A stretch of DNA of 64,000 nt from Vagococcus acidifermentans. GTDB lineage: Bacteria > Bacillota > Bacilli > Lactobacillales > Vagococcaceae. The notes under the pieces were generated by a model. That model was not told the origin of the DNA. It saw only the letters and a program-made list of their open reading frames with translations, and did no database searches. This document shows positions 44,597 to 54,071 of this stretch, in pieces. The DNA lies in NCBI RefSeq assembly GCF_003987655.1, contig NZ_NGKC01000014.1, positions 1 to 64,000 of the forward strand, read 5' to 3'. A program made the position numbers and the translations under genes. How positions within the stretch are numbered: position 1 is the stretch's first letter; the number at the start of each line of letters is the position of its first letter.

Positions 44597-45097
44597 TTAC
44601 GACGCCTGATTGCCGGTTGTAATGACCGGCGCTGTTGCCGGGTCGATTTTACCCGCTTCAATCAAACGCTCTACCACCCAGACAGCTACCTTTCCGGTTA
44701 TTTCAATGCAATGCTGTTTTCGGCCTTCTGATTTGAAGTCATCACCCTGCCATTGTCTAGTGATAATCCGGCAACAGACCGAGCGATACCCTTCTTTGAT
44801 ATAATCATGCAGTCCCTTCGCAAGCTCGAACATCTGCGGGTCCATCGGTTCACCTTTTTTTCTGCCGTAAACCATCCCTAAAGCAATTTGTCCACCGGAA
44901 ACAGCTCCGCACAGACATTGCGCCTGCCCCATGCCAATCGGGAAACCGGAAGCCAGCCTGACTACATCATCGTCATAAGGCTTGCCCAGCACATCATTTA
45001 TCGTTTCCACAACTGCCTCTGAACAATAATAGGTGCCTGAACGAAAATAGTCCTCCGCTACTTCTTTGACCATCTCAAGATATGCTTGTTTTTCCAA
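44597..45097 (-). CDS. C_GCAxxG_C_C-type cysteine-rich protein
   Basis: A 166-residue soluble protein with cysteines in the pattern of this putative redox-active family: YCSEAVVET, FPIGMGQAQCLCGAVSGGQI and SVCCRIITRQW, with a later HCIEITG. The biochemical role of the family is not established; cysteine clusters suggest metal binding or electron transfer. Start is a TTG at 45095-45097 with AAAGGGGTG upstream. It leads a two-gene operon with a TehA-like transporter. Confidence 0.78.
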   Translation of the reverse strand: MEKQAYLEMVKEVAEDYFRSGTYYCSEAVVETINDVLGKPYDDDVVRLASGFPIGMGQAQCLCGAVSGGQIALGMVYGRKKGEPMDPQMFELAKGLHDYIKEGYRSVCCRIITRQWQGDDFKSEGRKQHCIEITGKVAVWVVERLIEAGKIDPATAPVITTGNQAS

Positions 45098-45122
45098 ACA
45101 CTACACCCCTTTCTTCTTGTGT

Positions 45123-45131
45123 ATTATATCA
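45123..45131 (-). promoter_or_regulatory. Extended -10 promoter of the C_GCAxxG_C_C/TehA operon
   Basis: On the minus strand TG-A-TATAAT (45131 to 45123), about 26 bp before the TTG start. No clear -35. The rest of 45132-45372 shows no gene. Confidence 0.5.
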
Positions 45132-45372
45132 CAGTGCTAGAAACTGATTTACAAAAATTAAAAAAATTTTTCTTACTATTAATTCAACCATTCCTTTCAT
45201 TCAGGACTACAACGGGTAAAATATTTTGTTTGTGAAAATAACGTCTGAAAATGAGATGGCACCTGCATTTCGCCAGCCGGAAACTTGTGAATTAACTATG
45301 ATAATCATCAATCTTTGCTTTGTTAGATAGATTAGAAAACGCTTAGCAAATCATTAGATTTCACAAACATTC

Positions 45373-45401
45373 TTGCTTTTTGCCTCGTTATCTATTATAG
45401 T
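45373..45401 (+). promoter_or_regulatory. Sigma-A promoter of a small basic protein gene
   Basis: TTGCTT (45373-45378), a 17-nt spacer and TATAGT (45396-45401), 37 bp before the ATG. Confidence 0.6.
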
Positions 45402-45437
45402 TATAGTTAGATTAATGAACAAAAAGGAAGATATATG

Positions 45438-45632
45438 ATGAAAACAAGATTAAAGAAGAAACTATTTACTGATGTTGTTCATTTGTGTCCGCCTGGAGAA
45501 CCTTACAAGTATCTTTGTGTAAACAACAACAAAGTTCGCCGAAAAGCATTAGAAAGAGTGAAGGCGATTCAGTTCGAACGAATCGAACTGGATTACACGC
45601 GCAAACAAGTATGGAATTTAAGAAAATCGTAG
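45438..45632 (+). CDS. Small basic hypothetical protein, 64 residues
   Basis: Not recognised. The protein is very basic (MKTRLKKKLF, NNNKVRRKALERVK, TRKQVWNLRKS) with two cysteines (HLCPPG, YLCVNNNK). Its charge suggests nucleic-acid or ribosome binding, an inference only. AAGGAAG lies 7 nt before the second of two adjacent ATGs, which I take as the start. It has its own promoter and a strong terminator about 100 bp downstream, which supports it as a real gene. Confidence 0.65.
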   Translation: MKTRLKKKLFTDVVHLCPPGEPYKYLCVNNNKVRRKALERVKAIQFERIELDYTRKQVWNLRKS

Positions 45633-45734
45633 CTACGTTACCCAGTTTCACAGACTAGGTTGTCCCTCAAGATAATATTTTAGTGATATGGCCATAAAGC
45701 GAGGCTATGACGCCCTTGCTTTATATAGACATTC

Positions 45735-45777
45735 AACATCCCGTAAAATCTTCAAACAGAGTTTTACGGGATGTTTT
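45735..45777 (+). terminator. Strong terminator after the small basic protein gene
   Basis: AACATCCCGTAAAA (45735-45748) pairs perfectly with TTTTACGGGATGTT (45762-45775), a 14-bp stem with a 13-nt loop, followed by TT. Confidence 0.85.
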
Positions 45778-45831
45778 CCATATCTTTTATGTTAACATCC
45801 AACTGTCACATAGACAAAACCTGTTGTGATA

Positions 45832-46083
45832 TCACATTGTCCACCGTTCCATCTCATCAATCACAATCTTCAATTTAACTTTGACCGCTTTGTATTTATC
45901 GTCCTCAATAATTGCATACTGCAATGTATCAAGGTAATACCAGTCGATAATTGGGCAATAGGTACCGCATATCGGCTCTTGCTGTCTGATAATATAGATA
46001 TAATCCTTCAGTGTTAATGCGCCTGACTCCAACTCATCTGCAAACCCATACAGAAAGTCTGAGTAATCATAGGCTAGCCGCAT
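45832..46083 (-). CDS. Hypothetical protein, 83 residues
   Basis: Not recognised. An acidic, tyrosine-rich small protein (MRLAYDYSDFLYGFADELES; IDWYYLDTLQYAI) ending in a charged helix (VKVKLKIVIDEMERW). The ATG at 46081-46083 has AGGAG 8 nt upstream; the GTG three codons earlier overlaps that site. It is convergent with the small basic protein gene. No partner gene suggests a toxin-antitoxin pair. Confidence 0.65.
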   Translation of the reverse strand: MRLAYDYSDFLYGFADELESGALTLKDYIYIIRQQEPICGTYCPIIDWYYLDTLQYAIIEDDKYKAVKVKLKIVIDEMERWTM

Positions 46084-46403
46084 ACACGTCACTCCTTTTG
46101 GCTTCAGGGTAGCAACATTATACCAACGTTAACTACAAAAAAAACACCTTCGACAGTATTTATATTGTTCTTTCTGTTTATTTTTTTGTGCATACTACTC
46201 GTATATAACAAATTGTGAAAAGGCATTCTGAATGCTATTTTCGAGCGGATTGTATTTTCCTGACAAGACACTTCAAAGTCGCATACAGCCAATCAGCCGG
46301 TAGCATAATAAATAACGTTATAAACTTAAGGATAGGCTCATGGCAGATATTGGGTAAATTAGAAAGAGACGCGGCTGCAAGCTCTGTGATAAGATAATAA
46401 CGA
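46084..46403. other. AT-rich intergenic stretch, no gene seen
   Basis: About 320 bp between the 83-residue protein gene and the tRNA-Leu terminator. Short frames exist but none has a ribosome-binding site. It should contain the promoter of the 83-residue protein gene, not clearly recognisable. Confidence 0.45.
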
Positions 46404-46440
46404 AAAAAAAAAAGCGCCTGCAGCTCCTAGCTGCAGACAC
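46404..46440 (-). terminator. Terminator of tRNA-Leu
   Basis: CTGCAGCT (46419-46426), loop CCT, AGCTGCAG (46430-46437); on the minus strand a run of eleven T follows. Confidence 0.9.
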
Positions 46441-46480
46441 TATAAAATACTGATACAACACTATGTTTATTATTTTTTTA

Positions 46481-46564
46481 TGCGGCCGGTGGGATTTGAA
46501 CCCACACGGGACTTTCTCCCACTGCCCCCTCAAGACAGCGTGTCTGCCATTCCACCACGACCGC
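46481..46564 (-). tRNA. tRNA-Leu (anticodon GAG)
   Basis: On the minus strand an 84-nt class II tRNA: acceptor GCGGTCG paired with CGGCCGC plus discriminator A. The anticodon stem CTGTC/GGCAG encloses the loop TTGAGGG, giving anticodon GAG. A long variable arm (TGGGAGAAAGTCCC) and a GGTTCAAATCC T-loop are present. The 3' CCA is not encoded. It reads CUC and CUU codons. Confidence 0.95.
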
Positions 46565-46582
46565 AAAACATGTCTACTTGAC

Positions 46583-46611
46583 ACTATATAGGGAAAAAAA
46601 GTAAAAGTCAA
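46583..46611 (-). promoter_or_regulatory. Promoter of tRNA-Leu
   Basis: On the minus strand TTGACT (46606-46611), a 17-nt spacer and TATAGT (46583-46588), about 19 bp before the mature 5' end. It sits directly against the sprT terminator. Confidence 0.75.
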
Positions 46612-46612
46612 C

Positions 46613-46663
46613 AAAAAAAACAGAATGATCCAAAAAATTTTGCCTGTTATTTGGACCATCCTG
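46613..46663 (-). terminator. Terminator of tex-sprT
   Basis: On the minus strand CAGGATGGTCCAAA (46650-46663) pairs with TTTGGATCATTCTG (46621-46634), 14 bp with two G-T pairs, followed by eight T. Confidence 0.85.
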
Positions 46664-46669
46664 CGCCAT

Positions 46670-47155
46670 TTAGATAGCCGTTTCTTTTTCCTTCAGCGCT
46701 CCGCCGCAGCGGCACCGGTATTTTTTTACGTTGATACGTCTTTTTCTTAAAAATAGTGTTTCGCATTTTAGACAAACATACTGATGGTAATCTTCTGGCT
46801 TGTAATCAGACAACGGCTTGACAAATCGGCTGCCGCCGGTCTGTTTCAATAACAGCTTGAAGTCGATATCGCGATGACGGTACCCTTGTCCGTCAAGGTG
46901 CAAATGATAATGGCAAAGCTCATGTTTAATCACATTAATCAGCTCTTCATCGCCATATTTTTGATAAACCTTGGGATTAAAATCCAGATTGTGAGTGTTT
47001 AAATGATAGCGCCCGCCAGTTGTTCTCAAACGGCTGTTGAACACAGCACGGTGTTTAAACGGTTTGTTGAAAAACGTGAGCGACACATCTTCCACCAGCT
47101 GTTGAAGCGTGTCATCCGACAACTCTTCCGATAACTGATTTAAATAACTGTTCAT
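46670..47155 (-). CDS. sprT: SprT-family metalloprotease-like protein
   Basis: A 161-residue SprT-like protein. The zinc-binding HELCHYHLH motif (HExxH) lies near residue 71-79 and a C-terminal zinc ribbon is CLKCETLF ... CRCGGALK. Eukaryotic Spartan relatives cleave DNA-protein crosslinks; the bacterial function is not firmly known. It starts 5 bp after tex and ends the operon. Confidence 0.9.
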   Translation of the reverse strand: MNSYLNQLSEELSDDTLQQLVEDVSLTFFNKPFKHRAVFNSRLRTTGGRYHLNTHNLDFNPKVYQKYGDEELINVIKHELCHYHLHLDGQGYRHRDIDFKLLLKQTGGSRFVKPLSDYKPEDYHQYVCLKCETLFLRKRRINVKKYRCRCGGALKEKETAI

Positions 47156-47160
47156 GTGGC

Positions 47161-49350
47161 TTAATCTCTTTCCTCCGGTTCTATCATTGTTAAAGCAATG
47201 CGGTTTTTGCGCGTATCAACAGATTCAACCCAGACAGTCACAACATCGCCGACCGACAGTATATTTGACGGATGTTTGACAAACTTCCGGCTCAATTTTG
47301 AAATATGCACCATGCCGTCCTGTTTGACGCCGATATCAACAAATGCCCCGAAATCCACGACATTTCTGACTGAGCCCTGCAGTTCCATTCCTGGCCGCAA
47401 ATCCGTCATATCCAAAACATCCTGTCGCAAGAGCGGAGCAGGCATATCATCACGCAAATCCCGTCCCGGCTGAATCAGCGCCGCCAAAACATCAGCCAAT
47501 GTCTCCTTGCCGATGTCAAACGATTCACTGAGAGATGCCGGGTTGTACCGCAGCAGCTGTTCACGCGCCTGTTCAGTCCCGAGGTCTTTCTCACTGACTT
47601 GGGCACGTGCCAGTATCGCACGCGCAACGTCATAACTCTCCGGATGAATGCCGGTATTGTCCAGAGGTGTCCGGCCGTCTGGGATCCGCAGAAATCCAAT
47701 CGCCTGTTCATAGGCTTTCGGTCCTAACCGCGGAACTTTTTTCAACTCTGACCGCTGCGAAAAGACGCCATGCGCTTCGCGGTAACTCACAATATTTTTA
47801 GCAGTCGTTTTATTGAGCCCGGCGACGTGTTGAAGCAGTTGCGGGCTGGCGGTATTAACATTGACACCTACTTGGTTGACAGCCGTTTCCACCACAAAAT
47901 CCAACTGCTCGACCAGTCTTTTTTGGGAAACATCATGCTGGTATTGCCCTACACCGACCGCTTTCGGATCGATTTTCACCAATTCTGCCAGCGGATCCTG
48001 CAAGCGGCGCGCAATGCTGACGGCACTTCTTTCTTCGACTTGCAGATTCGGGAACTCTTCCCGGGCAATATCACTGGCGGAATAAACCGAAGCCCCGGCT
48101 TCATTGACGATGACATAATATACCGGACGTTTACTGTTCTTAAGCTGGTCGGCCACAAATTGTTCAGACTCCCGGCTGGCTGTGCCGTTGCCGATAGCCA
48201 CCATTTCAACCTGATAAGTATCGATGAGTGCCAGAAACTCTTTAGCCGAGGAGCGGCGTTTATGTTCAGGTGCCGGCTTATGCGGGTAAATTACCTGAAT
48301 CGCCAAAACTTTCCCTGTTTCATCCACAACAGCCAGTTTACAGCCCGTACGGTACGCCGGGTCAAATCCGAGTACGACTTTTCCTTTTAGCGGCGGCTGC
48401 AGCAAAAGGTTGCGGAGGTTTTCGCCAAAAATATGAATCGCCTGTTCATCCGCTTCTTCAGTCAGTTGTGCCCGGATTTCCCGCTCAATGGCCGGACCGA
48501 TGAAACGCTTGTAGCTGTCAGTATAAGCAGCTGTCACTAACGGTGCCGTCACACTCTGCTGTTTTTTCCCGATAATTTGACGTGCCAGATACGCTTCAAT
48601 TTTACTTTCATCTACAACGAGATTGACCTTTAACACGTCCTCTTTTTCTCCCCGGTTCATAGCCAAGACGCGGTGCGGCACTAATTTCTTCACCGGTTCG
48701 GAAAAGTCATAATACATCTCGTAAACAGCTTGTTCATCCAGCTCTTGCTGCTTCACTTCACTGTGCAGGCTACCGCGGGCGAGTGTGTACTCGCGAATCC
48801 ATTCACGGTAGGTAGGTTCATCACCGACTATTTCAGCAATGATTTCATGGGCGCCGGCAAGGACGTCTGCTGTCGTTGCAATACCTTTTTCCTCATTGAT
48901 ATAGGCTTGAGCCTCCTCGTCGATACGGCCGGAAGATGGAAGACTGAGAACCCATCCGGCAAAAGGTGTCAAGCCGTTTTCTCTGGCAATAGTTGCTTTG
49001 GTCCGGCGCTTTTGTTTAAACGGCCGGTATAAATCTTCTACTTTCTGCATCTTGGATGCTTGTGCAATAGCCGCCGCCAGCTCATCTGTCAGCTTGCCCT
49101 GCTCGGCTATTAATCGAAGGACCTCTTCTTTGCGTTTCGCCAGTCCTTTCAAATACGTATACCGTTCTTCAATCGTGCGAATCTGCACTTCATCCAAGCT
49201 GCCGGTCATTTCTTTGCGGTAGCGGGCAATAAACGGTACTGTATTGCCGTCTGCAAGCAGCATCAAGACTGCTTGAATTTGTTTAGGTGTGAAGCCGGTC
49301 AATTCTTTCTCCAGCAATAATGTCACCTGATTATCCAGTTGTTCTGTCAT
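47161..49350 (-). CDS. tex: Tex, S1-domain RNA-binding protein
   Basis: A ~729-residue Tex/YdcI protein, homologous to Spt6 and associated with transcription elongation. Domains: N-terminal helical (VPFIARYRKEMTGSLDEVQI), YqgF-like nuclease fold (VLGFDPAYRTGCKLAVVDET), helix-hairpin-helix (GLNKTTAKNIVSYREAHGVF) and a C-terminal S1 domain (LQGSVRNVVDFGAFVDIGVK). The ATG at 49348-49350 (MTEQLDNQVT) has GAGG 7-8 nt upstream; an earlier in-frame ATG adds 22 residues without a ribosome-binding site. Confidence 0.95.
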   Translation of the reverse strand: MTEQLDNQVTLLLEKELTGFTPKQIQAVLMLLADGNTVPFIARYRKEMTGSLDEVQIRTIEERYTYLKGLAKRKEEVLRLIAEQGKLTDELAAAIAQASKMQKVEDLYRPFKQKRRTKATIARENGLTPFAGWVLSLPSSGRIDEEAQAYINEEKGIATTADVLAGAHEIIAEIVGDEPTYREWIREYTLARGSLHSEVKQQELDEQAVYEMYYDFSEPVKKLVPHRVLAMNRGEKEDVLKVNLVVDESKIEAYLARQIIGKKQQSVTAPLVTAAYTDSYKRFIGPAIEREIRAQLTEEADEQAIHIFGENLRNLLLQPPLKGKVVLGFDPAYRTGCKLAVVDETGKVLAIQVIYPHKPAPEHKRRSSAKEFLALIDTYQVEMVAIGNGTASRESEQFVADQLKNSKRPVYYVIVNEAGASVYSASDIAREEFPNLQVEERSAVSIARRLQDPLAELVKIDPKAVGVGQYQHDVSQKRLVEQLDFVVETAVNQVGVNVNTASPQLLQHVAGLNKTTAKNIVSYREAHGVFSQRSELKKVPRLGPKAYEQAIGFLRIPDGRTPLDNTGIHPESYDVARAILARAQVSEKDLGTEQAREQLLRYNPASLSESFDIGKETLADVLAALIQPGRDLRDDMPAPLLRQDVLDMTDLRPGMELQGSVRNVVDFGAFVDIGVKQDGMVHISKLSRKFVKHPSNILSVGDVVTVWVESVDTRKNRIALTMIEPEERD

Positions 49351-49529
49351 AATATAACCTCGCTCTGTATAGTCCTTGTCAATAGTACCATATTTTTTTG
49401 CGAAGTACACGAACACATTGTTAAATTACCGGCCACAACACAGAAGCGTTGACCTGTTGTTGCTCTGAAAATTGGAAATTTTTGAAAAATATCTGTTTAT
49501 TCTGCACAAAAAAAGTTTTTTCTGTATAA

Positions 49530-50585
<1,056 letters not shown>

Positions 50586-50648
50586 TTTTGGTTTCTTCAA
50601 AGACTCTGTGCTAAAATGAACGTGTAAAACAACAGGGAGGTATAGTTT

Positions 50649-51218
50649 ATGGAAAATGCAAAGCAGCAAGATCTCAATTCACTTCTGACACAAAAGATGA
50701 TTGAGAACCGGACTATTCTGATTTACGGCGAAATCAATCAGACACTAGCCAAAGAAGTGTCCAGTCAGCTGTTGCTGTTGGCCTCATTGAGCGATGAGCC
50801 GATTACTATTTTCGTCAACAGTCAAGGCGGACACGTCGAAGCCGGCGATACAATCCATGACATGATTAAGTTTATCAAACCGGAAGTGAAAGTCATCGGT
50901 ACCGGCTGGGTGGCAAGTGCCGGCATCACCATCTATCTGGCCGCTAAAAAAGAAAACCGCTATTCGTTGCCGAATACCCGCTACATGATTCATCAGCCGG
51001 CCGGCGGCGTGCAGGGACAAAGCGTTGAAATCCAAATCGAAGCCAATGAGATTATCCGCATGCGCGAACGGATTAACCGGCTGATTGCCGAAGCTACCGG
51101 TCAAAGTTTTGAAAAAGTGTCAGAGGATACTGACCGGAACTTTTGGATGAGCGCAACAGAAGCAATTGACTACGGCATCGTCAACCAAATCATCGAGACA
51201 CATGACGACGTAAAATAA
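50649..51218 (+). CDS. ClpP-like serine protease paralogue
   Basis: A 189-residue ClpP/crotonase-fold protease. The catalytic serine is Ser90 in GWVASAGITIYLAA, the histidine His115 in RYMIHQPAGG and the aspartate lies in EDTDRNFWMSA; the triad looks complete. The oligomer core GEINQTLAKEVSSQLLLLA and FVNSQGGHVEAG is present. It differs from housekeeping ClpP (IPxVIEQTxRGER start, GMAASMGA around the serine): the N-terminal axial segment is shorter and the serine loop altered. Whether it partners ClpX/ClpC or the main ClpP is unknown. Single gene with its own terminator. Confidence 0.85.
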   Translation: MENAKQQDLNSLLTQKMIENRTILIYGEINQTLAKEVSSQLLLLASLSDEPITIFVNSQGGHVEAGDTIHDMIKFIKPEVKVIGTGWVASAGITIYLAAKKENRYSLPNTRYMIHQPAGGVQGQSVEIQIEANEIIRMRERINRLIAEATGQSFEKVSEDTDRNFWMSATEAIDYGIVNQIIETHDDVK

Positions 51219-51226
51219 ATACAAGT

Positions 51227-51276
51227 AAAAAGATGCTGAAAGCAGCTCGCAAAGGAGTTCTTTCAGCATCTTTTTT
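51227..51276. terminator. Bidirectional terminator after the clpP-like gene
   Basis: AAAAAGATGCTGAAAG (51227-51242) and TTTCAGCATCTTTTTT (51261-51276) form a 13-bp stem with flanking A/T runs; it also serves lplA on the minus strand. Confidence 0.88.
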
Positions 51277-51290
51277 CGGCAATCAAGCTG

Positions 51291-52301
51291 TTAGTAAAGC
51301 AAGTCCACTAATTCTTCGGGTTCGATATTACCGAAATACTTTTTGACATCCACTTGGGACACAGCCTCTTCCAAGTGTTTCTTTTCATATTTGACATCTG
51401 TTAACACTTTTTCCACATCAGCAATTTCGCCTAGTCCGAAGAAATCGCCGTAAATTCTGATTTCATGAATACGTCCGTTAACCACATTCATTTTGACTTC
51501 AATCGAGCCGATAGGATATCTCTTGCGGCGGACGATATCAAACTCAGGGGATTTACCGTAATTCCAGTCCCAGTTGCGGTAGTATTTTTCGGAAATGCGA
51601 TTGATTTTCTCCCAATCTTCATCAGTCAATTGATAAACTTTGACATCTTCCACTTTATCCACACCAAAGATGCGCAACAAAATCGCCTGTCTGAAGTCTT
51701 TGGTCGAGACATTTTGGTACTCATCGGACAAGTAAGGTTTGATATTAGTCACCCGGGAACGAATAGACTTGATCCCTTTGGATTCGATTTTATCCTTGCG
51801 CACTTTCAGTGCATTGACAACCTCGTTCACATCACTGTCAAACATCAGCGTACCGTGAGCAAACATTCTGCCGCTCGTTGCATACATGGCATTACCGGAA
51901 AATTTCCGGTCATCGATGACGAGGTCGTTACGACCTTTCAATTGGGCGCCTTCCACTCCCATAGCATGCAATGCGTCAATAATCGGCTGGGTCACTTTGG
52001 CAAAATTCCGGAAAGACTCGCCGTCGTCAGGCATGATAAAACTGAAGTTCAAGTTGCCTATATCATGGTATACTGCACCGCCGCCGCTTAAACGCCGTAC
52101 CACGTGAATTCCTTTTTCTTCCACATAATCCACGTTGATTTCTTCAATAGTGTTCTGGTTCCGGCCAATGATAATGGACGGCTCATTGATATAAAATAGC
52201 AGAATCGGTTCCTCCAAAGGCATTTCCTGCAGTAAATACGTCTCAATGGCAAGATTGATCCGTGGGTCTGTAATCTCCTCATTTGACACATAAATCATCA
52301 T
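51291..52301 (-). CDS. lplA: Lipoate-protein ligase
   Basis: A 336-residue ligase that attaches lipoate to 2-oxoacid dehydrogenase E2 or GcvH using ATP. RRLSGGGAVYHDIGNLNFSF holds the glycine-rich lipoyl-AMP loop, GRNQNTIEEIN and GRNDLVIDDRKFSGNA contribute to the active site, and a C-terminal accessory domain is present. AGGAGG precedes two adjacent ATGs; the second (52298) has the better spacing. Downstream partner of yhfI, as in Bacillus yhfI-yhfJ. Confidence 0.94.
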   Translation of the reverse strand: MMIYVSNEEITDPRINLAIETYLLQEMPLEEPILLFYINEPSIIIGRNQNTIEEINVDYVEEKGIHVVRRLSGGGAVYHDIGNLNFSFIMPDDGESFRNFAKVTQPIIDALHAMGVEGAQLKGRNDLVIDDRKFSGNAMYATSGRMFAHGTLMFDSDVNEVVNALKVRKDKIESKGIKSIRSRVTNIKPYLSDEYQNVSTKDFRQAILLRIFGVDKVEDVKVYQLTDEDWEKINRISEKYYRNWDWNYGKSPEFDIVRRKRYPIGSIEVKMNVVNGRIHEIRIYGDFFGLGEIADVEKVLTDVKYEKKHLEEAVSQVDVKKYFGNIEPEELVDLLY

Positions 52302-52309
52302 ATCTCCTC

Positions 52310-53047
52310 CTAAATAATCATCTCTAAATGTTTTTCAGCCAAAATAACAGGAATGTCTCCGCCGACAATTGCCGTCACTTGTTCCTTCAACAACGGCAAC
52401 TCAATATCCTGTCTCAAATGACTGAGTATTAATTTTTTGACACCGGCTGCCACCGCAATCTCGCCTGTTTCTTTGCTCGTCAAATGCGCATGGTGATTTT
52501 CATGTCCCTCCAGAAAATAAGTGTCGGTAATCAGTACATCCGCATCTTTCGCAAAATCCGCTAAGGCCGACAAGTAGCCGCTGTCGGCAGTAAACACCAG
52601 AATCTTACCTGTTTCACGCTCCACAAGGCGGACAGCAAAACACGGGACAGGATGAACCGTGCGCAAAAACGTCACCGAAAACGGACCAATCGTCACTTGG
52701 TCGGTTTCTTTGTAGCCAATCCCTTCTGAGACACCAGCCAGTGTCAGCTCCTCAAAATGAAAGGCGTCTTCCATGTGTCCGTATATGGGCAGCACAGGCT
52801 GTTCAGGCTTTGGCATCAACTGCCGGTAGTATTGCAGCACACCCAAGTCTGCAATATGGTCATGATGATAATGAGTCAAAAGAACAGCATCCAGGTCAAC
52901 TGGGTTCAGGTGCTCTTCCAGCGCCAGCAAACTGCCGCTCCCTGCATCCAACAATAGTGAAAAACCGTCTGATTCCAATAAAAAAGACGTCGTGCCATCA
53001 CCGTTGAACGGGAAACCTCCCCAGTATCCCAATATTGTCAATTTCAT
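52310..53047 (-). CDS. yhfI: MBL-fold metallo-hydrolase (YhfI-like)
   Basis: A 245-residue metallo-beta-lactamase-fold hydrolase related to RNase Z. The metal motif is LTHYHHDHIADLG, followed by TVHPVPCFAVR and LVFTADSGYL, with a distal HAHLTSKETG. The substrate is unknown. Eight bp before lplA, so co-transcribed. Confidence 0.88.
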   Translation of the reverse strand: MKLTILGYWGGFPFNGDGTTSFLLESDGFSLLLDAGSGSLLALEEHLNPVDLDAVLLTHYHHDHIADLGVLQYYRQLMPKPEQPVLPIYGHMEDAFHFEELTLAGVSEGIGYKETDQVTIGPFSVTFLRTVHPVPCFAVRLVERETGKILVFTADSGYLSALADFAKDADVLITDTYFLEGHENHHAHLTSKETGEIAVAAGVKKLILSHLRQDIELPLLKEQVTAIVGGDIPVILAEKHLEMII

Positions 53048-53320
53048 AATCTCACTCCCTCAAGTGTCATAAGAATACTTTAGAACTTCTTGGCTGATTT
53101 TAAAAATAATCTGTATTATTCTTGGTGGTTAAGTGGTCGAATTTACAAATAACTGCGGGTTTGTACGCTCGTTAAATACAATTTTGCATTTTCACGGCAA
53201 TTAGTTCCGTCTATTTTTTTGTGCCTACCGTTGTCATTGTTTACATTCGACCGTAACAAGTTTGATAAGTTTTTTGCAGAACAGCCGGACATTCAAATAA
53301 CTGGAAGAAACAATTATGAT
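53048..53320. other. Intergenic stretch, no gene seen
   Basis: About 270 bp upstream of yhfI up to the rpe terminator. No convincing frame, hairpin or tRNA. The yhfI promoter must be here (Shine-Dalgarno GGGAG is clear), but no good -35/-10 pair was found. Confidence 0.45.
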
Positions 53321-53321
53321 T

Positions 53322-53359
53322 AAACGTCCGCCAGACTGTCTCCAATCTGGCGGACGTTT
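53322..53359 (-). terminator. Terminator of the sugar operon
   Basis: AAACGTCCGCCAGA (53322-53335) and TCTGGCGGACGTTT (53346-53359): a perfect 14-bp stem with a 10-nt loop, just past the epimerase stop. Confidence 0.88.
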
Positions 53360-53383
53360 CAGCAAACAATTAACATAGATATA

Positions 53384-54052
53384 CTAGCTGCTCTCAAAGA
53401 AACGCGTCACTTGACTGATTTTCTGGCTGTACGTTTCCAGTTTGTCGTTAAAGAGGGCAGAAGTACCAAGAACATAAAGATCAGCACCAATTTTGCTGAT
53501 TTTCTCCACTGTAGCAGAATTGATATTGCCGTCAACTTCTACCAGAGGCGGCACTTTGAAACGAGACAAGTGACGGGCTAATTCTTGTAGTTTTCCCAAC
53601 ACCTTCTCATTAAATGGTTGACCGGCAAAGCCCGGCTGGACGGTCATGACCAGCACCAATTCCACTTGGTCAAGATAAGGCAAAATCGCTGTCAGCGGTG
53701 TTTCCGGATTAACGGCAATCCCCGGTTTAATCTGCTTTGAGCGGATAAGCGCTATCAGCTTTTCCGGGTCATCAGCTGTCTCAATGTGAAACGTCAAGTA
53801 ATTTGGTTTGAGCGGCGCAAACATCTCAATATACCGCTCAGGATCTTCGCAGGCAAGATGGATATCTGTGCTGAATTTGCCTGTCCGGATGATCGGGGCA
53901 ACGACATACGGCCCCATCGCCAGATTATTAACATAGCGCCCGTCCATCACGTCAATGTGGAGCCAGTCCACTCCCGCATGCTGCAAGGCATCCAGCTCTT
54001 TCCCCAATTGCAGCTGGTCTGCACACATGATTGATGCTGCCACCTTTTTCAT
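53384..54052 (-). CDS. Ribulose-phosphate 3-epimerase family enzyme
   Basis: A 222-residue TIM-barrel epimerase. HIDVMDGRYVNN, FHIETADDP, MTVQPGFAGQPF and VEVDGNIN are the family signatures, with the metal-binding histidines and aspartates. Because it is in an inducible sugar operon rather than a pentose-phosphate cluster, it may act on a less common ketose phosphate such as allulose 6-phosphate; this is inference. Last gene of the operon. Confidence 0.9.
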   Translation of the reverse strand: MKKVAASIMCADQLQLGKELDALQHAGVDWLHIDVMDGRYVNNLAMGPYVVAPIIRTGKFSTDIHLACEDPERYIEMFAPLKPNYLTFHIETADDPEKLIALIRSKQIKPGIAVNPETPLTAILPYLDQVELVLVMTVQPGFAGQPFNEKVLGKLQELARHLSRFKVPPLVEVDGNINSATVEKISKIGADLYVLGTSALFNDKLETYSQKISQVTRFFESS

Positions 54053-54071
54053 AGCATCCTCCTCAGTTGTG

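Noticed and set aside
46318-46659. 113-codon frame on the minus strand
   Set aside because: It runs through tRNA-Leu, its promoter and two terminators.
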